Assembly: GCF_021117405.1 (NCBI RefSeq)
Contig: NZ_CP088251.1
Span: 2,914,001-2,978,000, forward strand
Source: Frateuria edaphi
GTDB taxonomy: Bacteria; Pseudomonadota; Gammaproteobacteria; Xanthomonadales; Rhodanobacteraceae
Reading direction: 5' to 3'
DNA: 64,000 nt
Numbering within the stretch: position 1 is the first letter of the stretch; every line of letters starts with the position of its first letter. Made by a program: the position numbers and the translations under genes. This document shows positions 36,356-47,033 of this stretch, piece by piece. The notes beneath the pieces are model-generated. The model saw nothing but the letters and a program-made list of their open reading frames with translations. It did not search any database and was not told where the DNA came from.

Positions 36356-37828
36356 TTACAGGTCGCGCAGGCTCTCGACGATGCCCTCCGCACCCACCAG
36401 CAGCAACTTGAGCGTGTTGGTGCCGCCACCGGCACCGACGCGGTCGCCCTGGGTGAGCACCACGCGGTCACCCTCGGCCAGTTTGCCCTGCGCGAACAGC
36501 TGGCGAACCGCCTCGCGCGCGTTGGCCGCCGAACTCTGGCTCACCTCGGTAAAGGCCACCGGTTGCACGTCGCGCAGCAGCAGCATGCGGCGGCGGGCGT
36601 CGGCGCTGGGCGAGAGCGCGAAGATCGGTACCGCGCTGCGATAGCGCGAGAGCCACTGCGCGGTGGCGCCCGAGTCGGTCAACGCGATCAGTGCGCGCAC
36701 GCCGAGCTGCCCGGCCAGCACCATCGCGGCCAGGGCGATCGCCTGGTCCGCGCGGTCCAGTCGATGCGCGGCGGAGGTCAGGTCTTCCTTGGGCTCGAAC
36801 TGGCGCTCGGCGCCCAGGCAGATGCGTCGCATGGCGGCCACCGCCACGTCCGGATGCGCGCCGGCGGCGGTCTCCTGCGAGAGCATCACCGCGTCGGTGC
36901 CGTCGATCACCGCGTTGGCGACGTCGAGCACTTCGGCGCGCGTGGGAATCGGCGCGGTCACCATCGACTGCAGCATCTGCGTGGCGGTGATCACGGCGCG
37001 GTTGCGGGCGACCGCCTCGCGGATGATCTTCTTCTGCAGGCCGGGCAGCTCGGCGTCGCCGATTTCCACGCCCAGGTCACCGCGCGCCACCATCACCGCA
37101 TCGGATGCGTCGATGATCTCGCCCAGCACCGGAATCGCGTCGGCACGCTCGATCTTCGCGACCAGCGCGCCAAGGCCATCGGCCTCGCGCAGCAGGCGAC
37201 GCGCCTGCTCCATGTCGGCCGCCGAACGCACGAACGAGACGGCGAGGAAGTCGGCGCCGATTTCGGCCGCCAGGCGGATGTCCGCCCGGTCCTTGTCCGA
37301 AAGCGCGGACACCGACAAGCCGCCGCCCTGGCGGTTGAGCCCCTTGCGATCGGAAAGCTTGCCGCCGATCAGCACCTCGCAGCGCACTTGTGCGCCTTCG
37401 ACGGCATCCACGCGCAACGCGACCAGCCCGTCGTCCAGCAGCAGCACGTCGCCGGCCGCCACGTCCTGCGGAAGCTGGTGGTAGCTGACACCGACACGGG
37501 TGCCGTCGCCGGGCGGCGCGTCGGGCGAGCAGTCGAGCACGAACGGATCGCCCGGATGCAGCTCGATCGGACCGTTGGCGAATTTCTCGATGCGGATCTT
37601 CGGGCCCTGCAGGTCGGCGAGGATGCCGACCTCGCGGCCGGCCGCCAGGGCCGCGTCGCGCACCGCCATGGCGCGGGCGCGATGGTCCTGCGGTTGGCCG
37701 TGCGAAAGGTTGAGGCGGACCACGTCCACGCCCTCGGCGATCAGTCGCGCGAGCATGCCCGGCGCGTCGGTGGCGGGACCCAGGGTGGCGACGATCTTGG
37801 TGCGGCGCAGGTGGTTTTCGGCATTCAT
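36356..37828 (-). CDS. pyk: Pyruvate kinase
   Basis: A 490-residue glycolytic kinase converting phosphoenolpyruvate and ADP to pyruvate and ATP. RRTKIVATLGPATDAPGML near 8, VVRLNLSHGQPQDH near 35, the ADFLAVSFVRSAADM segment near 192, KIERADAI near 221 with the catalytic Lys, and MVARGDLGVEIGD near 245 are standard. TATQMLQSMVTAPIPTRAEVLDVANAVIDGTDAVMLS (in blocks) is the PEP site. The regulatory C-domain is complete. ATG 37828 matches the family start. Confidence 0.96.
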   Translation of the reverse strand: MNAENHLRRTKIVATLGPATDAPGMLARLIAEGVDVVRLNLSHGQPQDHRARAMAVRDAALAAGREVGILADLQGPKIRIEKFANGPIELHPGDPFVLDCSPDAPPGDGTRVGVSYHQLPQDVAAGDVLLLDDGLVALRVDAVEGAQVRCEVLIGGKLSDRKGLNRQGGGLSVSALSDKDRADIRLAAEIGADFLAVSFVRSAADMEQARRLLREADGLGALVAKIERADAIPVLGEIIDASDAVMVARGDLGVEIGDAELPGLQKKIIREAVARNRAVITATQMLQSMVTAPIPTRAEVLDVANAVIDGTDAVMLSQETAAGAHPDVAVAAMRRICLGAERQFEPKEDLTSAAHRLDRADQAIALAAMVLAGQLGVRALIALTDSGATAQWLSRYRSAVPIFALSPSADARRRMLLLRDVQPVAFTEVSQSSAANAREAVRQLFAQGKLAEGDRVVLTQGDRVGAGGGTNTLKLLLVGAEGIVESLRDL

Positions 37829-37901
37829 GCCGTCGAGGCTAGCAGATGCCAGTCACGGCGCGGCCCGGGTGCAATCGTATGCAATGTGACGGGAGACCCA
37901 T

Positions 37902-37938
37902 CCCCGCCCCAGCCTTCCTGGAGGGGGAGGAGCAAGGG
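37902..37938. repeat. REP-like element between pyk and the S1/P1 nuclease gene
   Basis: ccccgccccagccttcc and ggagggggaggagcaaggg form an imperfect palindrome; the ggagcaagg end matches the copies at 34537-34567 and 36248-36274. Confidence 0.55.
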
Positions 37939-37965
37939 CGCGGCGCCTCGAGTTCCTCACGCAAC

Positions 37966-38763
37966 TCATCCCAGGGTGCGGTTGAGCAATTGGGCCAACC
38001 GCCGCCCCGCCTGGCGCAGTCGCCGTTCGGCCACCGGCAACTGCGTCCTGACGTAAGCGGCGCCAACCGCATGGCCGTCCGGATAGATGTCGCGGGTGAG
38101 CCGGCAGGATTCCTCCGCCCATGCCGCGAACGGCGCGCCCGCCACCGGCGGCAGCGCGACCATCCCGAGCGCATCCAGCCGCTTCGCGTACGCCTGCCAG
38201 TCCAATCCACGGGTGCGCAGCATCCCCGAGTCCCACACGCGATGCAGGTTGCTGCCCTGGTCCCGGAACTGCACCTGGTAGGTGTTGCCGCCCTTGTCGG
38301 GTCGATAGCCGGCGTGCAGCGGCTGGTGCACGTCACCGACGAAATGCACCACGAACTTCAGGGCCTCGCGGCGTGCATCCTCGCTCTGGCTCCGGTCGCC
38401 GAGCACGGCGACGTAGTGCGCCAGGCCCTCGACCACGCACCGTCCCTCGCGGCAGTCGCGCGGCGGCTGGTAGTCGCAGTCGCGGTCGCCGAAGTTGATG
38501 TAGTGCAGGCTGCGCGTGGCCTTCCACAGCGCCTGTTGCGATGGATCGTCCTGGATGTCGTCGGCCCAGGTGGCGACGTCGGCCAGCCGGCGCGTGTGCT
38601 CGGGGCCCAGCAGGCGCGCGACCTGGGCTTCGGCGGCGGGACTCAGGTGGCGCTGGGCGAGCTCGGCGACGATGCGATGACCGTTCGGTCCCCAGGCATG
38701 GGCGTCAGGGACCAGCAGGAAACAGGCGAGCAGGAGAACGGCGGAACGACGCAGGAACATCAT
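37966..38763 (-). CDS. S1/P1 family nuclease (secreted)
   Basis: A 265-residue secreted zinc nuclease. A signal peptide ends AHA|WGPNGH, so the mature protein starts with Trp24, whose amino group is a zinc ligand in this family. Further zinc-site blocks are ATWADDIQ, RSLHYINFGD, KFVVHFVGDVHQPLHAGYRPDKGGN (in parts) and NLHRVWDSGM. Family members cut single-stranded DNA or RNA and have 3'-nucleotidase activity, useful for scavenging phosphate. The start could be ATG 38763 or the adjacent 38760. Confidence 0.92.
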   Translation of the reverse strand: MMFLRRSAVLLLACFLLVPDAHAWGPNGHRIVAELAQRHLSPAAEAQVARLLGPEHTRRLADVATWADDIQDDPSQQALWKATRSLHYINFGDRDCDYQPPRDCREGRCVVEGLAHYVAVLGDRSQSEDARREALKFVVHFVGDVHQPLHAGYRPDKGGNTYQVQFRDQGSNLHRVWDSGMLRTRGLDWQAYAKRLDALGMVALPPVAGAPFAAWAEESCRLTRDIYPDGHAVGAAYVRTQLPVAERRLRQAGRRLAQLLNRTLG

Positions 38764-38806
38764 CGAGACAACGACCACAAAAGGCCGGCCAGTGTGCCAC
38801 AGCGCC

Positions 38807-39667
38807 TCAGTCGAGCACTTGCAACGGCAGCTTGAAGTAATGCTGGCCATTGCCTTCGGGCGGCGGCAGCCGGCCACCGCGGATGTTTACCTGCAGCGCC
38901 GGCCACAGCAGGCGCGGCGGCGGCAGGCCGGCGTCGCGCTGCCGCCGCATCGCCACGAACGCCTCCTCCGTCACGCCGTCCCGGATGTGCTTGTTCCCGG
39001 CGCGCTGCTCGGCGATCGGCACCTCTGCCCGCGGCGCGCTTCCGGCGGCGGGATAGTCGTGCGCCAGGAACATGCGGGTGACGGGCAGGCCGTAGATGCG
39101 CCATACCGACTGGTACAGCGCATTCGCATCGCCGCCGGGGAAGTCGCAGCGTGCGGATCCCGCCTCCGGCGAGAACAGCGTATCGCCGACGAACACTGCA
39201 TCGCCGATCAGATAGCTGAGGCTGTCGGGCGTGTGTCCCGGCGTGGCGATGACGTGGATCACGAGTTCGCCCAGCGGCAACGCGTCGCCGTCGTGCAGCA
39301 GACGGTCGAACGCGCGGCCATCCAGCTCCGGCTCGTCTTCCAGGCCCAGCCGCTGGCGGAAGGTTTCCTGCACCTGTTCGATGCCCGCGCCAATCGCGGT
39401 CTGTGCACCGGTGGACGCGCGCAACCAGGCTGCCGCCGACAGGTGGTCGGCGTGCGCATGGGTCTCCAGGATCCAGCGCACCTGGGCGCCGTCGCGCTCG
39501 GCCGCCTGAAGGATCGCCGCCGCGCTGGCGTGGCCGAGTTCGCCGGTGGCCGGGTCGAAGTCCAGCGCGGCATCGATGATGGCCGCCTCGCCCGTGGCGG
39601 CGTCGCGCACCAGGTAGCTCCACGTCGAGGTGGGCGCGTGGAAGAAGGGGGTGATCTGTGCCTGCAT
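38807..39667 (-). CDS. Metallo-beta-lactamase fold hydrolase (persulfide dioxygenase-like)
   Basis: A 286-residue MBL-fold protein: STWSYLVRDAATGEAAIID at the start, THAHADHLSAAAWL (residues 69-82) as the metal motif, TPGHTPDSLSYLIGDAVFVGDTLF in parts for the next ligands, and LAHDYP near 205. The pattern fits the ETHE1/Blh group that oxidises glutathione persulfide, rather than glyoxalase II. The C-terminal QVNIRGGRLPPPEGNGQHY is typical of Blh-type proteins. No rhodanese or BigR-like gene is next to it. Confidence 0.82.
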   Translation of the reverse strand: MQAQITPFFHAPTSTWSYLVRDAATGEAAIIDAALDFDPATGELGHASAAAILQAAERDGAQVRWILETHAHADHLSAAAWLRASTGAQTAIGAGIEQVQETFRQRLGLEDEPELDGRAFDRLLHDGDALPLGELVIHVIATPGHTPDSLSYLIGDAVFVGDTLFSPEAGSARCDFPGGDANALYQSVWRIYGLPVTRMFLAHDYPAAGSAPRAEVPIAEQRAGNKHIRDGVTEEAFVAMRRQRDAGLPPPRLLWPALQVNIRGGRLPPPEGNGQHYFKLPLQVLD

Positions 39668-39828
39668 GGCTACGCTCCTGGGGAACTCGACGCCCGGGCC
39701 GGAGTATGACGCGACCGCCCTTGGGCAAGCAGCCGCGACACCACCGCCACGACCGATACCTGCCGAGGCAGGCAGGCCGAAGGCGCAGCGGACCGGACGG
39801 TATACGGCCCCGTGACCCCGATCGGCGC

Positions 39829-40899
<1,071 letters not shown>

Positions 40900-40944
40900 G
40901 CGCATCGGGCCGGCTTCCCTCGAAGCCGGCGCGCCACGAGAAGG

Positions 40945-40975
40945 CCGGGACCTGCGCAAGGTCCCGGTTTTTTTT
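40945..40975 (+). terminator. Intrinsic terminator of gap
   Basis: Arms ccgggacct / aggtcccgg (9 bp) with a 5-nt loop, followed by eight Ts (40968-40975). Confidence 0.94.
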
Positions 40976-41064
40976 CGCCCGGCGAAACCGCCGCCGAAGG
41001 GCGCGGTCTGCGGCATCCGGACACGCCTGGCGTCGCGCGTCCTGTTCCGGCCTATACTGAGGCA

Positions 41065-43011
41065 ATGATAGGCATTCTCAACAAGGCAGCCGCGTCGATG
41101 CTGGCCTTCGCGCTGCTGGCGGGCGGGTGTCCCGCCCTCGCCCGGGCCCAGTCGGCGGGCTCCGCCGCAGCCGCCGTCCCGGCATCGCCAGAGGTCAGCC
41201 AGACCTGGCAGATGCTCGACTACCTGGCCACCGACTACGCCGGCGCGGTGCACGACGGCCACGTGGTCAGCGCCTCCGAATATGCCGAGATGCGGGAATT
41301 CGCCGCCACGGTGCGCCAGCGCCTGGCGCAGCTGCCGCCGCGCCCGGGCTCGCCGGCGCTGCAGGCGCAGGCCGCGCAACTGGTGCAGCTGATCGACGCC
41401 AAAGCCGCCACGGCCGACGTGGCGCGCCAGGCCCACGGGTTGGCGGACGCGCTGCTGGCTGCCTATCCGGTGCCCACGGCGCCCGCGCACCTGCCCGACC
41501 TCGCCCGCGGCGCGGCGATGTACCAGCAGACCTGCGCCGCGTGCCACGGCGCCACCGGCCAGGGCAACGGCCCCGCGGCCGCGGCGCTCGAGCCACCGCC
41601 GATCGACTTCACCGACCGCACGCGCGCCGACCAGCGCAGCGTGTTGTCGCTGTACGAGGCCATCAGCCAGGGCGTCAAGGGCACGGCGATGACCGCCTAT
41701 GCCGAACAGTTGTCGGTCGACGATCGCTGGTCGCTCGCCTACTACGTCGGTTCGCTGGCCTACGCGCACCGCGCGGGCGAAGGTGTGCGGGCGTGGAAGG
41801 ACAACGCCCTGGCACACCAGCGACTGGGCAACCTGGAAGAGCTTTCCCGCGCCCGCGTGGCGGACCTGTCGCCTGCACTGGGCGAGCAGCAGGCGCGGGC
41901 CATCCTCGGTTACCTGCGCGCCTATCCGCATGCGTTGCCCAAGTCCCGTTCCGGCCTGGCGCTGGCGCGCGAGAAACTGGCCGCCAGCCTCATCGCGTGG
42001 CAACAGGGAAATCATGACGAAGCGGAGCGCCTGGCACTCTCGGCGTATCTCGATGGCGTGGAACCGGTCGAGCCGCAACTGGACGCGCGAAACGCGGCAC
42101 TGCGCTCGCAACTGGAAACGGCGATGGGCGTCTACCGCACCGCGGTGGCCAGCGGAGGGGCAGACGTCGTGGCGAACCAGCAGGCCGCCGACGCGCTGCT
42201 GCAGCGTGCCCAGGCCGTCCTCGCCGGCGGTTCGGCCGACGCCGCCTCGGCCTTCCTCGGCGCCTGGACCATCTTGGTGCGCGAGGGGCTGGAGGCGCTG
42301 CTGGTCGTCGTCGCCCTGCTCGCCTTCCTGCGCAAGGCCGAGCGCCCGGCGATGCTGCGCTACGTGCATGCCGGCTGGAGCCTGGCGTTGCTGGCGGGCC
42401 TGGCCACCTGGGCGGTGGCGAGCTACGCGGTGGCGATCAGCGGCGCGGGACGCGAACTCACCGAAGGTCTGTCCTCGCTGTTCGCCGCCGCCGTGCTGCT
42501 GTGCGTGGGGCTATGGATGCACCGCAAGAGCGTGGGCGGGCGCTGGCAGGCGTACCTCAAGGCCAAGATGGCCGCCACCCTCGATCGCTCGGCCTGGTTC
42601 CTGTTCGGCCTGGCCTTTCTCTCGGTCTACCGCGAAGTGTTCGAGACGATCCTGTTCTACGTGGCGATGTGGAACGAAGGCCCACGGATGTGGCTGCTCG
42701 GCGGCATCGGTACTGGCGCGCTGACGCTCGTCGCGATCGCGTGGCTGCTGCTGCGCACCAGTCGGCGGCTGCCGCTGGGCAAGTTCTTCTCGGCCAGCTC
42801 CGCGCTGATCGCACTGCTGGCGGTGGTGCTCACCGGCAAGGGCATCGCGGCGCTGCAGGAAGCCGGCTGGATCGGCGTGCACGTGGCGCCGTTGCCGCGC
42901 ATCGAACTGCTCGGCATCTATCCGACCTGGCAATCGATCAGCGCGCAGGCCGTGGTGGCGCTGGTGCTGGCCGCCGGGTATGCGGTGAATCTGCGGCGCG
43001 TTCCCGGCTGA
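41065..43011 (+). CDS. Cytochrome c - FTR1 iron permease fusion
   Basis: A 648-residue protein. A signal peptide ends near residue 28. A cytochrome c domain has YQQTCAACHGATGQGNG (residues about 152-168) as the heme site. A soluble helical linker runs to about residue 400, and then an FTR1-type permease with seven helices starts with LVREGLEALLVVVALLAFLRK (the REGLE motif near 406, the iron-binding pattern) and has a second REVFE motif (YREVFETILFY near 527). The permease and the cytochrome in one chain suggest that iron is oxidised or reduced while it is imported. TATACT at 41053-41058, only 7 nt before the ATG, could be a -10 for a near-leaderless message. Confidence 0.88.
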   Translation: MIGILNKAAASMLAFALLAGGCPALARAQSAGSAAAAVPASPEVSQTWQMLDYLATDYAGAVHDGHVVSASEYAEMREFAATVRQRLAQLPPRPGSPALQAQAAQLVQLIDAKAATADVARQAHGLADALLAAYPVPTAPAHLPDLARGAAMYQQTCAACHGATGQGNGPAAAALEPPPIDFTDRTRADQRSVLSLYEAISQGVKGTAMTAYAEQLSVDDRWSLAYYVGSLAYAHRAGEGVRAWKDNALAHQRLGNLEELSRARVADLSPALGEQQARAILGYLRAYPHALPKSRSGLALAREKLAASLIAWQQGNHDEAERLALSAYLDGVEPVEPQLDARNAALRSQLETAMGVYRTAVASGGADVVANQQAADALLQRAQAVLAGGSADAASAFLGAWTILVREGLEALLVVVALLAFLRKAERPAMLRYVHAGWSLALLAGLATWAVASYAVAISGAGRELTEGLSSLFAAAVLLCVGLWMHRKSVGGRWQAYLKAKMAATLDRSAWFLFGLAFLSVYREVFETILFYVAMWNEGPRMWLLGGIGTGALTLVAIAWLLLRTSRRLPLGKFFSASSALIALLAVVLTGKGIAALQEAGWIGVHVAPLPRIELLGIYPTWQSISAQAVVALVLAAGYAVNLRRVPG

Positions 43012-43027
43012 CCCGGCCCCTTTCCGG

Positions 43028-43159
43028 GGCGCACTTGTGCGCGACCGGAGACACGGCGGTCGCGTCAGGCGCATTCCCGCAAGGGTGCCTGCAGACTTGG
43101 CGGGCGGACGCGCAGCGGCGAACTGCCCGGGCGCGTCCTGCGCGAGGTCCCTCGCGCAG
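43028..43159. repeat. REP-like palindrome and long hairpin between convergent genes
   Basis: A copy of the GCGCGACC...GGTCGCG repeat lies at about 43028-43062 (gcgcacttgtgcgcgaccgg / cggtcgcg). A 10-bp hairpin (ctgcgcgagg, tc, cctcgcgcag) follows at 43138-43159. They separate the convergent ends of the FTR1 and ferredoxin genes and may end transcription from both sides. Confidence 0.6.
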
Positions 43160-43200
43160 GCGCACCCTGCAGCCCTCCCCAACCGATCCCCAGGCGGGTG

Positions 43201-43524
43201 CTACCGCTTGAGCAGCGCCAGCTTGTCCGGCACGCCGTCCCATTGCCCGGCCTCCGCCATGGCCGGGATCTTCGTCGTGATCACCGGCCACTCGCGCGCC
43301 AGTTCGGCGTTGAGCGCCAGGAAGCCTTCCTGGCCGACCGGGATGTCCAGCTCGGGAAAAATCGCGCCTACCGGGCACTCCTCCACGCAAAGCGTGCAAT
43401 CGATGCACTCGTCCGGGTTGATGACGAGGAAATTCGGACCCTCGTGGAAGGCATCGACCGGACACACCTCCACGCAGTCGGTGTGCTTGCAGTTGATGCA
43501 GTTCTCGGTCACGACGTGGGTCAT
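43201..43524 (-). CDS. fdxA: 7Fe-8S ferredoxin
   Basis: A 107-residue ferredoxin with [26 protein letters not shown] and [19 protein letters not shown], the arrangement of a [3Fe-4S][4Fe-4S] FdxA-type protein with a C-terminal extension ([11 protein letters not shown]). It is a low-potential cytosolic electron carrier. A CTGAC-N4-GTCAG palindrome lies 36 nt before the start codon. Divergent from ccoN. Confidence 0.95.
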   Translation of the reverse strand: MTHVVTENCINCKHTDCVEVCPVDAFHEGPNFLVINPDECIDCTLCVEECPVGAIFPELDIPVGQEGFLALNAELAREWPVITTKIPAMAEAGQWDGVPDKLALLKR

Positions 43525-43560
43525 CGGCGGCGAGTATGCAGATGCCCTCCGCGGGGCGCC

Positions 43561-43574
43561 CTGACCCAGGTCAG
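43561..43574 (-). promoter_or_regulatory. Putative Fnr-type box upstream of fdxA
   Basis: CTGAC-CCAG-GTCAG, a perfect 5+5 inverted repeat, 36 nt before the fdxA ATG. It differs from the TTGAT-N4-ATCAA consensus at outer positions, so it is the weakest of the five sites. Confidence 0.45.
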
Positions 43575-43702
43575 GGCGCGGGAACGGGCGGCACGGCGCC
43601 GGCCGGCTTGTACGCCACGGCCACGAATGCGGGCGCACGATCAGAGCCCGGCGGCGTGCGACAACCGGCCACAGCGCCGAAGCGGTCTTTTGCCGCGGTG
43701 CT

Positions 43703-43716
43703 TTGACACAGGTCAG
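43703..43716 (+). promoter_or_regulatory. Putative Fnr box upstream of ccoN
   Basis: TTGAC-ACAG-GTCAG, 54 nt before the ccoN ATG. Spacing and sequence match the boxes before nirK, the SDR gene and the MBL RNase gene. Confidence 0.7.
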
Positions 43717-43770
43717 GCGAACCGGTCGCCCGCCCACGGAAAATACACGGACTTCTCCTGGAACCCCTCC

Positions 43771-45237
43771 ATGCCCAACACCGAGTATTACAACGACAAG
43801 GTCGTGCGCCAGTTCCTGCTGGCGGCGGCCGTGTGGGGCATCGTCGGCATGTCGGTCGGCGTGCTCGCGGCCGCGCAGCTGGCGTGGCCCATGTTCAACT
43901 TCGATACGTCGTGGCTGACCTTCAGCCACATTCGCCCAGACCACACCTTCGGTGTGATCTTCGCCTTCGGCGGCTCGGCGTTGATCGGCACCTGCTACTA
44001 CGTGGTCCAGCGCACCGGGCACACGCGGCTGGCCTACCCGAAGCTCGCCGCGTTCACCTTCTGGGGCTGGCAGGTCGCCTGCCTCGCCGCGATGATCACC
44101 ATGCCGCTGGGCATGACCCAGAGCAAGGAATACGCGGAGCCGGAGTGGTGGGTCGACATCATCATCGCGGTGGTGTGGATCAGCCTGGGCGTGGTGTTCT
44201 TCGGCACGCTCGCGCGCCGGCGCATCCGCCACATCTACGTGGCGAACTGGTACTACGGCGCGTGGATCATCGCGGTGGGCCTGCTGCACATCGTCAACAA
44301 CCTGGTGATCCCGGTGTCGCTGTCGAAGTCCTACCCGATCTACTCGGGCGTGGTCGATGCGATGGTGCAGTGGTGGTACGGCCACAACGCGGTGGCGTTC
44401 TTCCTGACCGCCGGCTTCCTCGGGATGATGTACTACTTCGTGCCGCGCCAGGCGCAGCAGCCGCTGTGGAGCTACCGCTTCTCCATCGTCAATTTCTGGG
44501 CGCTGATCTCGGTGTACATGTGGGCCGGCGCGCACCACCTGATGTACACGGCACTGCCGGACTGGGTGCAGTCGGTCGGCATGGCCTTCTCGCTGGTGCT
44601 GCTGATGCCCAGCTGGGGCTCGGCGGCGAACGGCCTGATGACCTTCAACGGTTCGTGGCCGAAGCTCAAGGTCGACCCGGCGGCCAAGTTCATGGTGCTG
44701 TCGCTGGTGTTCTACGCGGGCAGCACGTTCGAGGGCTCGATGATGGCGGTCAAGACCGTCAACCAGCTCTCCCACTACACCGACTGGACCGTGGCGCACG
44801 TGCACAACGGTGCGCTGGGCTGGGTGGCGATGATCACCATCGGCTCGCTCTACGCGATGGCGCCGCGCGCGCTCGGCCAGCCGGCGATGTACTCGCGCAA
44901 GGCGATGGAATGGCATTTCTGGCTGCACGTGTTCGGCGTGGTGCTGTACGTCGGCTCGATGTGGGTCGCCGGCGTCACCGAGGGCCTGATGTGGCGTGCC
45001 ACGCTGCCCGACGGTTCGCTCACCTACCCGTTCATCGACAGCCTGCTGGCGATCCAGCCGGCCTATTGGACGCGGTGGTTCGCCGGCGTGGTGATCCTCA
45101 CCGGCATGGTGCTGATGGCGTGGAACCTGTGGCACACCGCCGCCGACGCCCGTGCGCGGCTGATCAAGCCGATCCCGGTGCCGATCCCCGAGCCCGATCC
45201 GCACCAGGTACCCGAACCGCTGCCGAGTGTGGGCTGA
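43771..45237 (+). CDS. ccoN: cbb3-type cytochrome c oxidase subunit I
   Basis: A 488-residue, 12-helix catalytic subunit with heme b and the heme b3-CuB site. Histidine ligands are seen in [53 protein letters not shown] and [13 protein letters not shown]. It reduces oxygen to water at low oxygen and pumps protons. ATG 43771 starts a run ccoN-ccoO-ccoQ-ccoP with overlaps. Its upstream region holds a Fnr-type box, the standard control of this oxidase. Confidence 0.97.
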   Translation: MPNTEYYNDKVVRQFLLAAAVWGIVGMSVGVLAAAQLAWPMFNFDTSWLTFSHIRPDHTFGVIFAFGGSALIGTCYYVVQRTGHTRLAYPKLAAFTFWGWQVACLAAMITMPLGMTQSKEYAEPEWWVDIIIAVVWISLGVVFFGTLARRRIRHIYVANWYYGAWIIAVGLLHIVNNLVIPVSLSKSYPIYSGVVDAMVQWWYGHNAVAFFLTAGFLGMMYYFVPRQAQQPLWSYRFSIVNFWALISVYMWAGAHHLMYTALPDWVQSVGMAFSLVLLMPSWGSAANGLMTFNGSWPKLKVDPAAKFMVLSLVFYAGSTFEGSMMAVKTVNQLSHYTDWTVAHVHNGALGWVAMITIGSLYAMAPRALGQPAMYSRKAMEWHFWLHVFGVVLYVGSMWVAGVTEGLMWRATLPDGSLTYPFIDSLLAIQPAYWTRWFAGVVILTGMVLMAWNLWHTAADARARLIKPIPVPIPEPDPHQVPEPLPSVG

Positions 45238-45250
45238 GGAACACGACCAG

Positions 45251-45904
45251 ATGGCTTACAAGCATTTCGAAATCATCGAGAAGAATGCCGCGCTGCTGGG
45301 CATCCTCACGGCGATCATGGTGTCGATCGGCGGCCTCGCCGAGATCACCCCGCTGTTCATGGAAGCCCATGCGGTCAAGGCGCCGCTGGGGGTCAAGCCC
45401 TACGACCCGCTGCGCCTGGCCGGCAAGGATGTCTACGTGCGCGAGGGCTGCTACCTGTGCCACTCGCAGATGATCCGGGCGCTGCGCGCCGAGACCCAGC
45501 GCTACGGCCACTTCTCCACCGCGCAGGAATCGGTCTACGACCGTCCGTTCCAGTGGGGCTCCAAGCGCACCGGGCCGGACCTGGCGCGCGTGGGCGGCAA
45601 ATACACCGACGACTGGCAGCGCCTGCACCTGGAGAATCCGCGCCAGGTGGTGCCCGAGTCGAACATGCCGCAGTACGACTGGCTCGAGCACAACACGATC
45701 AGCGCCGAGGACATCCAGGCGCGCATGCGTGCGCTGCGCAGGCTGGGCGATCCGTACACCGATGCGGACATCGCCAGCGCGCCGAAAGCGCTGGCCGGCA
45801 AGACCGAGATGGATGCGCTGATCGCCTACCTGCAGGGGCTCGGCATCCAGAACGAGCCGGCGGCCACCGTGCCGGTGCCGACCGGCCACGGAGGCACGCC
45901 ATGA
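45251..45904 (+). CDS. ccoO: cbb3-type cytochrome c oxidase subunit II
   Basis: A 217-residue membrane-anchored mono-heme cytochrome c. One N-terminal helix ([20 protein letters not shown]) is followed by [18 protein letters not shown], the heme site typical of CcoO, and by [16 protein letters not shown]. It passes electrons from CcoP to CcoN. It starts 13 bp after ccoN, and its stop overlaps the ccoQ start by four bases. Confidence 0.97.
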   Translation: MAYKHFEIIEKNAALLGILTAIMVSIGGLAEITPLFMEAHAVKAPLGVKPYDPLRLAGKDVYVREGCYLCHSQMIRALRAETQRYGHFSTAQESVYDRPFQWGSKRTGPDLARVGGKYTDDWQRLHLENPRQVVPESNMPQYDWLEHNTISAEDIQARMRALRRLGDPYTDADIASAPKALAGKTEMDALIAYLQGLGIQNEPAATVPVPTGHGGTP

Positions 45905-46119
45905 ACCATCCGATGATGAATCCGTTCTGGGGCCACCTGACCGGCGTGGTCACGGTGCTGCTGATGCTGGTGTTCATCGGCATCTGGATCTGGGCCTGGC
46001 GCAAGCGCCACCGCTCGACCTTCAAGCGGATGAGCGAGCTTCCGATGGAAGACAAGCCGGAAGGGCCGGCGCCGGGCGCGCCGGACGCGGACAAGAACAA
46101 CAAAGGTAGGCAGCCGTGA
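45901..46119 (+). CDS. ccoQ: cbb3-type oxidase subunit CcoQ/FixQ
   Basis: A 72-residue single-span protein ([20 protein letters not shown]) with a charged C-terminal tail; the WKRRHRSTF-like turn ([12 protein letters not shown]) is typical of CcoQ. It stabilises the complex in other bacteria. It overlaps ccoO and ccoP by four bases at each end. It is slightly longer than common 50-60 residue homologues. Confidence 0.85.
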   Translation: MNHPMMNPFWGHLTGVVTVLLMLVFIGIWIWAWRKRHRSTFKRMSELPMEDKPEGPAPGAPDADKNNKGRQP

Positions 46120-47033
46120 GCGCGGGTTGGTCGTTGTGGGTGATGTTCCTGGTGGTGCTGAACTTCGGCATCACGTTCCTGCTGTTCCTGTGGGCGCCGC
46201 GGGCGAAGATCCCGACACTGTCGGACGACACGAGCGGCCATGTCTGGGCGCACGGCACCATCCGCGAAGGCGTGCGCAACCTGCCGCTGTGGTGGCTGCT
46301 GCTGTCCGGCGCGATGTTCGTCGCCGGCGCGCTCTACCTGGTGCTCTACCCGGGCTTCGGCAACCACAAGGGCACGCTGGGCTGGACGGCGCACGGCGAG
46401 CTGGCGCGGGACGAGGCCATCAACAACGCCAAGCTGGACGACCTGGTCGAACGCTTCCGCAAGTACCCGGTCGAGCAGCTGGCCGACGACCCGGCCGCAC
46501 AGCAGATGGGCGAGCGCCTGTTCGTGGACAACTGCGCCGCCTGCCACGGCCGCGGCGGCTACGGCAACGTCAAGCTGGGCGCGCCCAGCCTGATCGACGA
46601 TGACTGGCTCTACGGCGGCAGCGGCAAGGACATCCTCGCCTCCATCCACGATGGCCGCAGCGGCCTGATGCCGCCGTGGGCGAGCCTGGGCGAGGACAAC
46701 GTCAAGAACCTGGCCAACTACGTGCTGAGCCTGTCCGGCTCGTCGCACGACGAAGGCCGCGCGGCCGCGGGCCAGCCGCTGTTCACCACCTGCGCCGCCT
46801 GCCACGGCCCGCAGGGCAAAGGCAATCCGGCGCTGGGCGCGCCCAACCTGACCGATCACGTGTGGCTGCACGGCGGCAAGTTCGAGGACATCGTGCGCAC
46901 CATCGGCGGCGGTCGCCAGGGCCACATGCCGGCATGGAGCAAGCGCCTGAACGACGACCAGATCCGCGTGCTGGCAGCCTACGTCTACCACCTCTCGCAC
47001 CAGGGCGATGCAGCAGCACAAGCCTCCCGCTGA
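46116..47033 (+). CDS. ccoP: cbb3-type cytochrome c oxidase subunit III (diheme)
   Basis: A 305-residue protein beginning with GTG. Two membrane spans (WVMFLVVLNFGITFLLFLW and LWWLLLSGAMFVAGALYLVLY, in parts) are followed by two cytochrome c domains with NCAACHGRGGYGN near 143 and TCAACHGPQGKGN near 227. It accepts electrons from soluble cytochrome or azurin. The gene's last 26 bp overlap the next gene. The two-span CcoP type is found in many gammaproteobacteria. Confidence 0.96.
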   Translation: MSAGWSLWVMFLVVLNFGITFLLFLWAPRAKIPTLSDDTSGHVWAHGTIREGVRNLPLWWLLLSGAMFVAGALYLVLYPGFGNHKGTLGWTAHGELARDEAINNAKLDDLVERFRKYPVEQLADDPAAQQMGERLFVDNCAACHGRGGYGNVKLGAPSLIDDDWLYGGSGKDILASIHDGRSGLMPPWASLGEDNVKNLANYVLSLSGSSHDEGRAAAGQPLFTTCAACHGPQGKGNPALGAPNLTDHVWLHGGKFEDIVRTIGGGRQGHMPAWSKRLNDDQIRVLAAYVYHLSHQGDAAAQASR

